The notes below the pieces were generated by a model. That model did no database searches. It was not told where the DNA came from and saw only the letters and a list, made by a program, of their open reading frames with translations. A stretch of DNA of 64,000 nt from Cupriavidus basilensis. Lineage in GTDB: Bacteria > Pseudomonadota > Gammaproteobacteria > Burkholderiales > Burkholderiaceae. Within the stretch, counting starts at the first letter, position 1, and the number at the start of each line of letters is the position of its first letter. Position numbers and translations under genes: made by a program. Of the stretch, positions 16,124 through 24,857 are shown piece by piece. Location of the stretch: NCBI RefSeq assembly GCF_000876015.1, contig NZ_BBQM01000028.1, positions 62,001-126,000 on the forward strand, given 5' to 3'.

Positions 16124-16939
16124 CTACGCCGGCAGGATGCGCGCGGTGCCCGCGAGCGGCCGCGCGGGCGCGCGGCCCGGCGAGGGGGCCAGCGCGGCGG
16201 CCGGCGCCTCGGCGGGCGGGCGGATCGGCACGCGCTCGGGGTCCGCGTAGACGGAATCGAGCCCAGCCGGGTCGACGATGCGCAACTGCCGCTGCCGCAC
16301 CGTGATCAGCCCCACGCTGGCGAAGCGCGCCAGCAGGCGCGAGACGGTTTCCAGCGTCAGGCCGAGATAGCTGGCGATGTCGTTGCGCGACATGGCCAGC
16401 GTCATGGCCTCGCCGGCCCGGCCGCGGCGGCGCTGCTCGTCGGCCAGGTCCAGCAGCAGCATGGCAAGGCGCTGCGCCGCCTTCATCGAGCCGAGCGCGA
16501 CCAGCAGCGTGCGCTGGCGCTGCGCATTGCGGCGCAGCGCGCCGAGCATCGGCGCGCGGCACGCGGCCTGGTGCAGGTGCTCGCGCGCGGCCTCGATCGG
16601 CACCACGCAGCAGCGGGTGTCCTGCATGGCGACGGCGGCGGTGCAATGGAGCGGGTCGTCGAGGTCCTCCAGGCCCAGGACGTCGCCGGGGTGGGCGAAG
16701 GCGGTGACCTGGCGCCAGCCCAGCGGCGACTCGAACACCGACTTGACGCTGCCCTGGCGGATGGGAAATACTGCCTGTACCGGCCGCGCCTGGCGGTACA
16801 CGGTCTCGCCGGCGCGCCACAGCGTGCTGGCCGGCATCAGCGGACGTTCCCGCGGGCTCTGGCCGGGTGCGGATTCCGCCTGGCGGCACACTGACTGGAA
16901 CAAACACAGCGAACAGCTCGAAATATTCGCTTCGGGCAT
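16124..16939 (-). CDS. Crp/Fnr-family regulator, FNR-type with iron-sulfur cysteines
   Basis: The 271-residue protein has an N-terminal cluster Cys9-x2-Cys12-x5-Cys18, the same spacing as Cys20/23/29 of E. coli FNR, and a Cys110-Cys111 pair at the position of FNR Cys122 (followed by VVPIE, compared with EIPFE). A cyclic-nucleotide-binding-type beta roll follows, then a helix-turn-helix with RNDIASYLGLTLETVSRLL; the E-x2-SR motif is the FNR specificity signature for TTGAT half sites. So it should sense oxygen through a [4Fe-4S] cluster and switch genes for low-oxygen growth. The C-terminal 45 residues are an extra Pro/Ala-rich tail. A caa3-type oxidase operon lies 9 kb away, but no clear FNR box was found before it. 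Confidence 0.82.
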   Translation of the reverse strand: MPEANISSCSLCLFQSVCRQAESAPGQSPRERPLMPASTLWRAGETVYRQARPVQAVFPIRQGSVKSVFESPLGWRQVTAFAHPGDVLGLEDLDDPLHCTAAVAMQDTRCCVVPIEAAREHLHQAACRAPMLGALRRNAQRQRTLLVALGSMKAAQRLAMLLLDLADEQRRRGRAGEAMTLAMSRNDIASYLGLTLETVSRLLARFASVGLITVRQRQLRIVDPAGLDSVYADPERVPIRPPAEAPAAALAPSPGRAPARPLAGTARILPA

Positions 16940-17175
16940 GGCCTGGCCTCTCCATTTGCCTGCGACAAATGCAAATGCAGTATAACCGGCCCGCTTCTGC
17001 CGCTAACTTCGGCGGATCTGCATTATTTCAAACGCAGAATTCAATTTTTTCGACGGCATGACGTTAACCTGCATGGGGCCGCTGCGCCACGTGGCGTCCG
17101 GTAATGTCTGTTTTTCATAACATGTTGCCGGAAAGCGACGCCGACCTCGCCTTGATGGCTGTGCTATGCTGCATC

Positions 17176-17187
17176 GCAACAATGCAG
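17176..17187 (+). promoter_or_regulatory. Possible PhaR-type site before the PHB depolymerase gene
   Basis: GCAACAATGCAG lies 15 bases before the start codon and just after TATGCT (17165-17170), a plausible -10 box. It matches, at 11 of 12 positions, the consensus GCAMMAAWTMMD that I recall for the phasin regulator PhaR of Ralstonia eutropha; the consensus is from memory. A single site of this length can occur by chance. Confidence 0.3.
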
Positions 17188-17202
17188 ACAGCAGGAGTCT
17201 TC

Positions 17203-18375
17203 ATGGCCAAGAGCCTTTCGGCGGACTGGCATGCGCAACTCCGGCAGATCAGCCGGGCGCAGCCGCAGTCCGCGCGCCAACTCCAAACATGGTTCGAGCG
17301 TATCGCTACCCTTAATCCCGCCTCCCCGCGCCTGCGGGCGCGCACCCCCGCTCCCTTGCTCCTGCCGCCGCGGCGGCCGTTGCCGGGCGACTGGTCGGCC
17401 CATCACCATCATCTGGCGCCGCTGCCGGGCGAACTGGTGCCGCGCCTGTCCTACTGGCTGTACGTGCCGTCGCGCGCGGCGCACCGCCCCATGCCGCTGG
17501 TCGTCATGCTGCACGGTTGCCGGCAGACGCCGGAAGACCTGGCCGCCGGCACGCGCATGAACGCGCTGGCCGAGCGCGAGGGCTTCATGGTGGCCTATCC
17601 GCAACAGCCGCTGCGGCGCCAGATGCAGCGCTGCTGGCAATGGTTCGACCTGGGCGCGACCGAGGGCGGGCGCGAGGCGCAGGCGCTGTCGGTGCTGATC
17701 GACGCGCTGATGGCGCGGCCCGACGTGCGCGCCGACCAGGTCTACCTGGCCGGCCTGTCCGCGGGCGCCAGCATGGCCGCGGTGGTGGCGCTGCGCTATC
17801 CCGGCAAGATCGCCGCGGTGGGGCTGCACTCCGGCGTGGTGGTCGGCGCCGGGCACACGCCGCGCGACGGCCTGCGCGCCATGCAGCACGGCACCAGCGC
17901 CGATCCGGCCGTGCTGCTGGACGCCGCCGGCGCCATGCCGGGCGGAGCGAAGATGCCCGCCATCATCCTGCACGGCATGGACGACGAGGCGGTGCACCCG
18001 GTCAACGCGCGCCTGCTGGCGCGGCAGTTCCTGGCCTACAACGGCATGGCCGACCGCGTCGACGAGCGCATGAGCGGCCGCGCCGCGCGCCGCGCCGCCC
18101 ACGCCGCGCCCGCGCTGGCCGGGACGGCCGGGGAGGGGGAGGGCGAGGACGCCGGGGAGGCCCGCATGGCCGCCCCGCCCGCGGCGAGCCTGCCCGCCGG
18201 CGACTACCTCGAGGCCAGCTTCGGCGTATGGAACCGCGACATGGTGGAAGTGTGCGAGATCGCCGGCCTGGGCCATGCCTGGAGCGGCGGCGACGGCGAC
18301 TATGCCTACCACTCGGCCATCGGCCCCGACGCCAGCGCGCTGATGTGGCAGTTCTTCAGGCAGCATCGGCGCTGA
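17203..18375 (+). CDS. Short-chain PHA depolymerase-like esterase
   Basis: From ATG 17203 (AGGAG 6-10 bases before it) the product is 390 residues. It has the alpha/beta-hydrolase features of the extracellular type-1 PHB depolymerase/LpqC esterase family: oxyanion motif LHGC (residues 103-106), nucleophile Ser186 in GLSAGAS, an acid region ILHGMDDEAVHP and a late histidine in GLGHAWSGG. There is no signal peptide, so it is probably intracellular. An earlier in-frame ATG at 17104 lacks a ribosome site. Insertions rich in Ala, Arg and Glu between the acid and the histidine (about 18060-18190) are low-complexity. It should cleave polyhydroxybutyrate-type polyesters or related esters. A bidirectional terminator follows. 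Confidence 0.8.
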   Translation: MAKSLSADWHAQLRQISRAQPQSARQLQTWFERIATLNPASPRLRARTPAPLLLPPRRPLPGDWSAHHHHLAPLPGELVPRLSYWLYVPSRAAHRPMPLVVMLHGCRQTPEDLAAGTRMNALAEREGFMVAYPQQPLRRQMQRCWQWFDLGATEGGREAQALSVLIDALMARPDVRADQVYLAGLSAGASMAAVVALRYPGKIAAVGLHSGVVVGAGHTPRDGLRAMQHGTSADPAVLLDAAGAMPGGAKMPAIILHGMDDEAVHPVNARLLARQFLAYNGMADRVDERMSGRAARRAAHAAPALAGTAGEGEGEDAGEARMAAPPAASLPAGDYLEASFGVWNRDMVEVCEIAGLGHAWSGGDGDYAYHSAIGPDASALMWQFFRQHRR

Positions 18376-18392
18376 AGCCGCGCCGTATGACG

Positions 18393-18424
18393 AAAAAGGG
18401 CCGCACTCGTGCGGCCCTTTCCTT
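18393..18424. terminator. Bidirectional Rho-independent terminator
   Basis: An A run (18393-18397), the stem GGGCCGCAC/GTGCGGCCC with a tiny loop and a following T-rich tail give a terminator for both the depolymerase gene and the convergent MHS transporter gene. Confidence 0.85.
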
Positions 18425-18460
18425 TCCGGCACAGCCTTTCCGGCACAGCCTTTCCGGCAC
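18421..18460. repeat. Nearly three tandem copies of a 14-bp unit
   Basis: CCTTTCCGGCACAG occurs at 18421-18434 and 18435-18448, with a third partial copy at 18449-18460. It directly follows the terminator and overlaps its T tail; it may be a slippage-derived expansion. Confidence 0.85.
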
Positions 18461-18472
18461 TACCCGCCGCGC

Positions 18473-19786
18473 TCAGGCGTGCGAGCGGTCCTTGACGAAC
18501 AGCGCCGTCACCATGCCCAGCACGCACAGCGCCACCACGTAATAGGCGGGCGCGAGCGGGTCGTTCTTGAGCATCAGCGTGACGATCATCGGCGTCAGGC
18601 CGCCGAAGATCGCATACGACACGTTGTACGAGAACGACAGCCCCGAGAAGCGCACCTGGGCCGGGAAGGCCTTGACCAGCACGAACGGCACCGCGCCGAT
18701 GGTGCCGACCAGGAAGCCGGTCACGGCATACAGCGGGACCAGCAGGTCCGGGCGCGCATGCAGCGTGCTGTAGAACACGTAGACGCTGATCGCCAGCAGC
18801 AGGCCGCCGACGAACAGCGTGACGCGCGCGCCGATCTTGTCCGCCAGCAGCCCCGCCACCACGCAGCCCGCGGTCAGGCACAGCGTGGCCACGCTGTTGG
18901 CCATCAGCGCGGTGCGGCCGTCGAAGCCGTAGATCTTCTGCAGGAAGGTCGGCGTCATCAGGATCACCACCACGATGCCGGCCGACAGCATCCACGTCAG
19001 CAGCATCGACACCGCCACCGCGCCGCGGTGGTCGCGCACCACCGCCTTGAGCGGCATCTCGGCGGCCAGCGCCTTGCGCTGCTGCAGCTCGGCGAACACC
19101 GGCGTCTCGTGCAGCCAGCGGCGCAGGTACATCGAGCCGATGCCGAACACGCCGCCGAGCAGGAACGGCACGCGCCAGCCCCAGTCGGTCAGCTCGGCCG
19201 GGGTGAAGATGCTGTTGATGCCGGTGGCCACCAGCGAGCCCAGCAGGATGCCGGCGGTCAGCCCCGCGGTCAGCGTGCCGCAGGCGTAGCCGGTGCGGCG
19301 CGCCGGCACGTGCTCGGAGACGAACACCCAGGCGCCGGGCACTTCGCCGCCCACGGCGGCGCCCTGCATCACGCGCAGGATCAGCAGCGCCAGCGGCGCC
19401 AGCAGGCCGATCGCGTGGTAGGTCGGCAGCAGGCCCATCAGCAGCGTCGGCACCGACATCAGCAGGATGGACAGCGTGAACATCTTCTTGCGCCCGAGCA
19501 GGTCGCCGAAGTGCGCCATGATGATGCCGCCCAGCGGGCGGGCCAGGTAGCCGGCGGCGAAAATGCCGAAGGTCTGCATCTGGCGCAGCCAGTCCGGCAC
19601 CGACGGCGGGAAGAACAGCTGCCCGATGACGGTGGCGAAGAAGACGAAGATGATGAAGTCGTAGAATTCAAGCGCGCCGCCGAGGGCCGCCAGGGCAAGC
19701 GTCTTGTAATCCTGCCTGGTCAGGGGGCGCGGCTGCGCGCTGTTGCGCGTGCCGTCTGCGCCGGCAGTACTGCTGGTGATCGACAT
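18473..19786 (-). CDS. MHS-family MFS transporter (metabolite:H+ symporter)
   Basis: The 437-residue protein has 12 predicted helices and the features of the metabolite:H+ symporter family (ProP, ShiA, KgtP type): an early ALGGALEFYDFIIFVFF helix, the GGIIMAHFGDLLGRKK loop (motif A form) and an RxxQGxxxGGE-like stretch, here LRVMQGAAVGGEVPGAW. These import organic acids, betaine or amino acids with protons; the substrate cannot be fixed from sequence. The start at 19786 gives a family-like N-terminus; the frame is open further upstream but that part has no homologous look. It shares the 509-base upstream region with the divergent DUF748 gene. Confidence 0.85.
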   Translation of the reverse strand: MSITSSTAGADGTRNSAQPRPLTRQDYKTLALAALGGALEFYDFIIFVFFATVIGQLFFPPSVPDWLRQMQTFGIFAAGYLARPLGGIIMAHFGDLLGRKKMFTLSILLMSVPTLLMGLLPTYHAIGLLAPLALLILRVMQGAAVGGEVPGAWVFVSEHVPARRTGYACGTLTAGLTAGILLGSLVATGINSIFTPAELTDWGWRVPFLLGGVFGIGSMYLRRWLHETPVFAELQQRKALAAEMPLKAVVRDHRGAVAVSMLLTWMLSAGIVVVILMTPTFLQKIYGFDGRTALMANSVATLCLTAGCVVAGLLADKIGARVTLFVGGLLLAISVYVFYSTLHARPDLLVPLYAVTGFLVGTIGAVPFVLVKAFPAQVRFSGLSFSYNVSYAIFGGLTPMIVTLMLKNDPLAPAYYVVALCVLGMVTALFVKDRSHA

Positions 19787-20029
19787 GAGAAGACTCGCAT
19801 GGAAAAAGTTCGCATGCGAAGCGCGCAACACGGTTGACGTGGAGGGTTCTGGCCGGAGGGTTACAGCGCGGGGGAAGCAGGCACTAAGTGGCGGATAAGC
19901 CGCTGGCTTGCGACGTGACGCTTCGCAAAAGCGGAACAATACCAGATCGGCGGGATGCGGGTCCGGACAAGTCCGGTTGAATGGATTTTTTGCAGTCTTG
20001 AAATCGCTTTCGGATTAGTTTGAATGCCT

Positions 20030-20057
20030 TTGCATTGCCCCAATCCGTTGCCATAAT
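20030..20057 (+). promoter_or_regulatory. Possible sigma-70 promoter for the DUF748 gene
   Basis: TTGCAT (20030-20035) and CATAAT (20052-20057) are spaced by 16 bases. The perfect palindrome GGCCAC-AAA-GTGGCC (20079-20093) sits just downstream, near the expected start of transcription, and could be an operator. Confidence 0.35.
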
Positions 20058-20078
20058 GTGGATAAAAAGTGAAATCAG

Positions 20079-20093
20079 GGCCACAAAGTGGCC
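20079..20093. promoter_or_regulatory. Perfect palindrome, operator candidate
   Basis: GGCCAC and GTGGCC flank an AAA centre. It lies in AT-richer DNA between divergent genes. The regulator is unknown. Confidence 0.4.
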
Positions 20094-20295
20094 GACTCGC
20101 CGAATATCCGCGTGGCAGGGCCTGCGCGCGGCCCGGCGGGTTCCGTACAAGATGGTGCCGCACGGCAGCGGCGGCCCGGCATGCAGGGTTGCCGGCATGA
20201 CGGAGCACCGCGGTATCGGGCGATATCGGGCGGGTATCGGGATATTCAGGATATTCGGGGTAGCGGGGTAGTGGGGTCGAACTCTCTAGGATCAC

Positions 20296-23200
20296 ATGGC
20301 AATCAAGTTCTCCATGCAGGCGGTGACCGCCACGCCCCGGCGCAGGGCCGGCGTGCGGGTGGCCGGCGGCATCGTGGCGGCGCTCGCGGTATTCGGGCTG
20401 GCCGGTTATTTCGGCGGGCCGCCGCTGATCAGGTCCATCGCGGCAAAGCAGGCCAGCGAGGCGCTCGGGCGCAAGGTCACGATCGGCGGCGCCCAGGTGC
20501 GGCCGTTCTCGCTGGCGGTCACCGTGTCCGACCTCACCATCTACGAGCCGGACGGCACCACGCCCATGCTGACGCTGGGCGAGGCGCAGATCGACGGCGC
20601 CATCGCCTCGCTGTGGCACATGGCCCCGGTGGTGGACGCGGTGCACATCGACCGGCCGGCGCTGCGCCTGGCGCGCGACGCCAGCGGCCGCATGAGCTAT
20701 GCCGACATCGAGGAGCGCTTCGCCGCGCAGCCGCCCTCGCCCAAGTCCGAGCCGGCGCGCTTCTCGATCAACAACATCGCCCTGACCGGCGGCAGCGTGG
20801 TGTTCGACGACAAGCTGCTCGGGCAGACCCAGCGCGTCGACAACCTCACCGTCACGCTGCCGTTCCTGTCCAACCTGCCGCATGACGTGGAGATCGTCAC
20901 GCGGCCCTCGCTGAGCGCGCGCATCAACGGCTCCGCGCTGGCGCTCGACGGCACCATGCTGCCGTTCGCCGCCTCGCGCGAGACGCACCTGAACCTCAAT
21001 CTCGACGGGCTGGACCTGCCGCGCTACATGGCGTTCGCGCCCGCGCTCAAGGACGCCGAGGTCAAGGGCGGCCTGCTGGACACGCGCCTGACGCTCGGCT
21101 TCATCCAGTCCAAGGACAAGCAGGACGTCTTCCTGGCCGGCACGGCGGCGCTGCGCGAGGCCGACATCCGCAAGCACGACGGCTCGCCGCTGGTGAAGGC
21201 CGGCCGCGTGGCGCTCGACATCGACCGCATCGAGCCGCTGGCGCAGAAGGCGCACCTGCGCAACGTGACGGTGGAAGGGCTGGCCGTGAACGCCACGCGC
21301 CGCGCCGACGGCACGCTCGACCTCGCCCAGGCTTTCCTGCCGCAGGCCCCGGCGGCCCCGGCGGCCACGCCGGCCACGGCACCTGCGGCGGCGCCGGCTT
21401 CCGCGCCGGCCGCCAAGGCGGGCCCGGCCTCGGCACCCGCCGCGGCCGGCATCGCGCCGCCGCAACCGGCAGCGCAGCCGGCACCGAAGCCGTGGTCCTA
21501 CGCGGTCGACCAGATCAGCGTCAAGCAGGCCAGCCTCGCGCTGCGCGACGAGCTGGCTCCCTCCGGGCCCGGCACGCTGGCGCTCGGGCCGCTGGACGCC
21601 GAGGTCGCGGGCCTGTCGGGCGACAGCGACAAGCCGGCCAAAGTGCAGGCCAAGCTGGGCCTGGGCGAAGGCCAGAGCCTCAGCCACGAAGGCGAGCTGA
21701 CCCTGCGCGGCGGCACCATGACCGGCACGCTGCAGGCCAGCGGCGTGAAGCCGCAGGGGTTTGCCGCGTGGTGGCCGGCCGAGCTGCGCGCGCAGCTGGG
21801 CGACACCGCGGTCAACGCCGAGCTGCACTACAAGATGGCATGGGGCGGCCCGGAATTCGCGTTCGCGCTGGACAAGTCGCGCGTGGAACTGGCGCCGCTG
21901 TATGTGGCCACGCGGGAGCCGGTGGCGGTGCCCGCCGCGGGCGCCGGCAACGCCGGCAGCGCGCGCCGCGCGCGCGCGCGCACGGACAACGACGACGACA
22001 CCGCCAGCCTGCCGGTCATGCGCGCCGAGCGCGTGGCGCTCGACGACATCGGCTTCGACCTTGCCGGGCATACTTTCAGCGCCGGCGAGCTGGTGGTGGC
22101 CAAGCCGCAGGTCGCGCTCACGCGCGACCACCGCGGCGAACTGCTGGAGAGCGCGCGTCTGTGGGCGGCGCAGTCCGGGCAGAAGGCCAGCCAGCGCTCG
22201 GCCACGGTCACGGCCAAGGCGGCGCGGCCAGAGAGCCCCGCGGCCGCCAGGCCGCTGCCGTGGAAAGCCCAGCTGGGCAAGTTCGCGCTCGACGGCGGCA
22301 GCGTGCGGCTGACCGACTACGCGCCGGCCGCCGCCAACCGCGACCGCCCGGTGATCCACCAGTACCGCAACATCAGCCTCGGCACCGGCGCGCTGCAATG
22401 GCCGCTGGCGCCCGGCGCGATCCCGCTCAAGTTCAAGGCCGAGAGCGGCCGGCGCGGCGTGATGGCGCTGGACGGCACGGTGCAGCCCACGGCGCCGGCG
22501 GCGCAGGTGCAGGTGGACCTGCGCGAGATCGACCTGGCGCCGCTGCAGCCCTACCTGGCCGACCGCTTCAACGCCGCGCTGCGCGGCGGCACGGCCACCG
22601 TCAAGGGCCGCCTGGGCGTGGACGCGCCCAGCGGCAAGCCGATCGCCGCGCGTTTCGCCGGCAATGCGCAGCTTGGCAACGTGCGCACCGTGGACCGCGT
22701 CACCGGCGACGATTTCCTGCGCTGGCGCTCGCTGGCCGTCAACGGCATCGACTTCGTCATGGACGAGTCGAAGGGGCCGATGAAGGTGGGCGTGGGCAGC
22801 GTGGCGCTGTCCGATTTCTACGCGCGCGTGATCCTCAACGCCAACGGCCGCCTGAACCTGCAGGACGTGATGGCGGGCGGCGCCGCCAAGGGCGAGGCCG
22901 CGCCGAGCACCAGCCTGACGCAGGCCAACCCGGCCTCGGCGCCGCCGGCCAGCGCGCCGGCCGCCGCGCCCACGCCGGCACCGGCCCCGGCGCCCGTCGC
23001 CACGGCGGCGGCCAAGCCGCAGATCCGCCTGGGCGGCGTGACGGTGAGCAAGGGCAACATCAATTTCTCGGACTTCTTCGTCCGGCCCAACTACACCGCC
23101 AACCTGACCGACATGAAGGGCTCGGTCTCCAAGGTGTCCTCGACCGATCCGGCGCCGGCCGACCTCACGCTGGCGGGCCGCATCGACGACGACGCGCCGG

Positions 23201-24243
23201 TCAACATCGACGGCAAGCTCAACCCGCTGGCCGACCCGCTCTACCTCGACATCGCCGCCAAGGCCGCCGGCGTGGAGCTCACGCGCCTGACCCCCTACGC
23301 GGCCAAGTACGCCGGTTATCCGATCACCAAGGGCAAGCTCACGGTGGACGTGGCGTACAAGATCGAGAACGGCAAGCTCGATGCGAGCAACCACCTCTAC
23401 CTGGACCAGCTCACCTTCGGCGACAAGGTCCACAGCCCCACGGCGACCAAGCTGCCGGTGCTGCTGGCGGTGTCGCTGCTCAAGGACCGCAACGGCGTGA
23501 TCGACATCAACCTGCCGGTCTCGGGCTCGCTGTCGGACCCCGAGTTCAGCATCGGCGGCGTGATCGTGCGCGTGATCGTCAACCTGCTGACCAAGGCCAT
23601 CACCTCGCCGTTCTCGCTGATCGCCTCGGCCTTCGGCGGCGGCGGCGACGAGCTGGGCTACGTCGAGTTCCCGCCCGGCACCGCCACGCTCACGCCGGCG
23701 GCCAGGCAGAAGATCGACACGCTGGGCAAGGCGCTGGCGGACCGCCCGTCGCTGCGGCTGGAGATCAGCGGGCGCATCGACCCGGCCACCGACATGGCCG
23801 GCGCGCAGCGCGCCTGGCTCGACGCGCGCGTGGCCGAGCAGAAGTCGCGCGACCTGCGCTCCAGCGCCCGCCAGGGCGGCGTGGCGGACGACAGCGAGGA
23901 AGGCGAGCAGGGCGCCAAGGTGACGGTGTCGCAGCAGGAATATCCGAAGTACCTGGAGGCGGTCTACAAGCGCGCTTCGTTCAAGAAGCCGCGCAACGTG
24001 ATCGGCCTGGCCAAGTCGCTGCCGACGCAGGAGATGGAAAAGCTGCTGCTGGAAAACGCGCCGGTGACCAACGTGGAGCTGCGCCAGCTTGCCGAGCAGC
24101 GCGCGCTGGCGGTTAAGCAGTCGCTGGAGCGCGACGGCAAGGTGCCGGAAAACCGCCTGTTCCTGACCGCGCCGAAGCTCGACACCGAGGGCATCAAGGA
24201 CAAGGGCGCGCCCAACCGGGTGGACTTCGCCATCCGCGACTGA
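20296..24243 (+). CDS. Large AsmA-like DUF748 envelope protein
   Basis: At 1315 residues this is the longest gene here. It begins with a membrane anchor (about 17-40, hydrophobic with GYFGG) and then the DUF748 start ALGRKVTIGGAQVRPFSLAVTVSDLTIYEPDG. AsmA-clan proteins are built from repeated beta strands and act at the envelope, where relatives bridge lipid transport. Two Ala/Pro-rich linkers (around nucleotides 21340-21490 and 22890-23010) separate three folded blocks. The C-terminus from about residue 1120 looks like an OmpA-type peptidoglycan-binding fold (VEFPPGTATLTPAARQKID, then AEQRALAVKQSLER and NRVDFAI) interrupted by about 100 residues. The AGGA ribosome site is at a suitable distance. 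A strong hairpin follows the stop. The function is inferred only from the family. Confidence 0.82.
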   Translation: MAIKFSMQAVTATPRRRAGVRVAGGIVAALAVFGLAGYFGGPPLIRSIAAKQASEALGRKVTIGGAQVRPFSLAVTVSDLTIYEPDGTTPMLTLGEAQIDGAIASLWHMAPVVDAVHIDRPALRLARDASGRMSYADIEERFAAQPPSPKSEPARFSINNIALTGGSVVFDDKLLGQTQRVDNLTVTLPFLSNLPHDVEIVTRPSLSARINGSALALDGTMLPFAASRETHLNLNLDGLDLPRYMAFAPALKDAEVKGGLLDTRLTLGFIQSKDKQDVFLAGTAALREADIRKHDGSPLVKAGRVALDIDRIEPLAQKAHLRNVTVEGLAVNATRRADGTLDLAQAFLPQAPAAPAATPATAPAAAPASAPAAKAGPASAPAAAGIAPPQPAAQPAPKPWSYAVDQISVKQASLALRDELAPSGPGTLALGPLDAEVAGLSGDSDKPAKVQAKLGLGEGQSLSHEGELTLRGGTMTGTLQASGVKPQGFAAWWPAELRAQLGDTAVNAELHYKMAWGGPEFAFALDKSRVELAPLYVATREPVAVPAAGAGNAGSARRARARTDNDDDTASLPVMRAERVALDDIGFDLAGHTFSAGELVVAKPQVALTRDHRGELLESARLWAAQSGQKASQRSATVTAKAARPESPAAARPLPWKAQLGKFALDGGSVRLTDYAPAAANRDRPVIHQYRNISLGTGALQWPLAPGAIPLKFKAESGRRGVMALDGTVQPTAPAAQVQVDLREIDLAPLQPYLADRFNAALRGGTATVKGRLGVDAPSGKPIAARFAGNAQLGNVRTVDRVTGDDFLRWRSLAVNGIDFVMDESKGPMKVGVGSVALSDFYARVILNANGRLNLQDVMAGGAAKGEAAPSTSLTQANPASAPPASAPAAAPTPAPAPAPVATAAAKPQIRLGGVTVSKGNINFSDFFVRPNYTANLTDMKGSVSKVSSTDPAPADLTLAGRIDDDAPVNIDGKLNPLADPLYLDIAAKAAGVELTRLTPYAAKYAGYPITKGKLTVDVAYKIENGKLDASNHLYLDQLTFGDKVHSPTATKLPVLLAVSLLKDRNGVIDINLPVSGSLSDPEFSIGGVIVRVIVNLLTKAITSPFSLIASAFGGGGDELGYVEFPPGTATLTPAARQKIDTLGKALADRPSLRLEISGRIDPATDMAGAQRAWLDARVAEQKSRDLRSSARQGGVADDSEEGEQGAKVTVSQQEYPKYLEAVYKRASFKKPRNVIGLAKSLPTQEMEKLLLENAPVTNVELRQLAEQRALAVKQSLERDGKVPENRLFLTAPKLDTEGIKDKGAPNRVDFAIRD

Positions 24244-24257
24244 GGCGGACTGCTTTC

Positions 24258-24280
24258 CCCGCGGCGGACGCCGCCGCGGG
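24258..24280. terminator. Strong GC hairpin after DUF748 gene
   Basis: CCCGCGGCGG-ACG-CCGCCGCGGG pairs perfectly over 10 bases, 15 bases after the stop. No T run follows, so termination strength is uncertain. Confidence 0.5.
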
Positions 24281-24328
24281 CCGAAAAGCTTGTATGATCT
24301 GGCCCGGAATCGAAAACAGGAGTGCGTT

Positions 24329-24514
24329 TTGCAGCAGGAAGTCGTTGCCTACAAGACCTGGGTCTGCCTGATCTGCGGCTGGGTCTATGACGAAGAACAA
24401 GGCTGGCCGGAAGACGGCATCGCCCCCGGCACGCGCTGGGAGGATATTCCGGAAGACTGGCGCTGCCCCGAATGCGACGTGGGCAAGGGCGAGTTCGCCA
24501 TGATCGAGATCTGA
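24329..24514 (+). CDS. Rubredoxin
   Basis: The 61-residue protein has both CxxC knuckles, CLICGW and CPECDV, and the conserved GxxPGTxWEDIPEDW segment between them, so it binds one iron through four cysteines and carries electrons in the cytosol, often to alkane hydroxylases, reductases or oxygen-detoxifying enzymes. Start TTG 24329 is chosen because AGGAG stands 6 bases before it; the ATG 13 codons earlier has no ribosome site and would add residues not seen in rubredoxins. No partner reductase is adjacent. Confidence 0.92.
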   Translation: MQQEVVAYKTWVCLICGWVYDEEQGWPEDGIAPGTRWEDIPEDWRCPECDVGKGEFAMIEI

Positions 24515-24618
24515 CCGCCGGCACGGCGGCGACAGCGATCAAGCAACCAGGCGATCAAGCGATCAAGCGATTAGGCGACCTAGCGGCTACAGCGCTACGT
24601 TGACTACGGCCGCCGCGT

Positions 24619-24795
24619 TCAGGTCAGGCCCGGCGGCTGGCGCCGCCGCATCTCCCGGCAGATACCGGCGCGGCGCCGGTGCTGCGCGCAGCGCCGGTAG
24701 CGCATGCGATAGGGATGGCTGCAGCGCCAGATCGCCGCGACCACGGTGAGCAGCAGCAGCGCCGCCATCATGGCGGCCAACAGGCCAAGCGTCAT
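24619..24795 (-). CDS. Small single-pass membrane protein
   Basis: Fifty-eight residues from ATG 24795, which has a strong AAGGAGG ribosome site. Residues 1-25 form one hydrophobic helix with two methionine-rich positions; the rest is a very basic, cysteine-containing cytoplasmic tail (WRCSHPYRMRYRRC and REMRRRQ). It lies 62 bases after another small membrane protein on the same strand and is probably in one operon with it. No family was recognised. Confidence 0.6.
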   Translation of the reverse strand: MTLGLLAAMMAALLLLTVVAAIWRCSHPYRMRYRRCAQHRRRAGICREMRRRQPPGLT

Positions 24796-24857
24796 CGCGG
24801 CCTCCTTCCCCTCGGCCATCTCCCGAGCCGGCTGGCGCGCGATGCGTCCGCCGGCGC

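Larger units (their letters stand above)
19787..20295. other. Divergent intergenic region with promoter and palindrome
   Basis: This 509-base spacer separates the MHS transporter (minus) from the DUF748 gene (plus). It contains a possible sigma-70 promoter (20030-20057), a palindrome (20079-20093) and a degenerate repeat of TATCGGG/ATATTC units (20212-20278). I see no gene in it. Confidence 0.6.

Noticed and set aside
16953..16971. FNR-box candidate before the FNR-type gene (CATTTG-N7-CAAATG)
   Set aside because: Read as a TTGAT-N4-ATCAA site it matches only about six of ten fixed positions, so autoregulation by this site cannot be supported.
19861..23433. Open frame of about 1190 codons on the minus strand opposite the DUF748 gene
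   Set aside because: It has the His/Arg/Gln/Val-rich composition typical of antisense frames in high-GC DNA, no domain, and it lies opposite a clear family member with a ribosome site.
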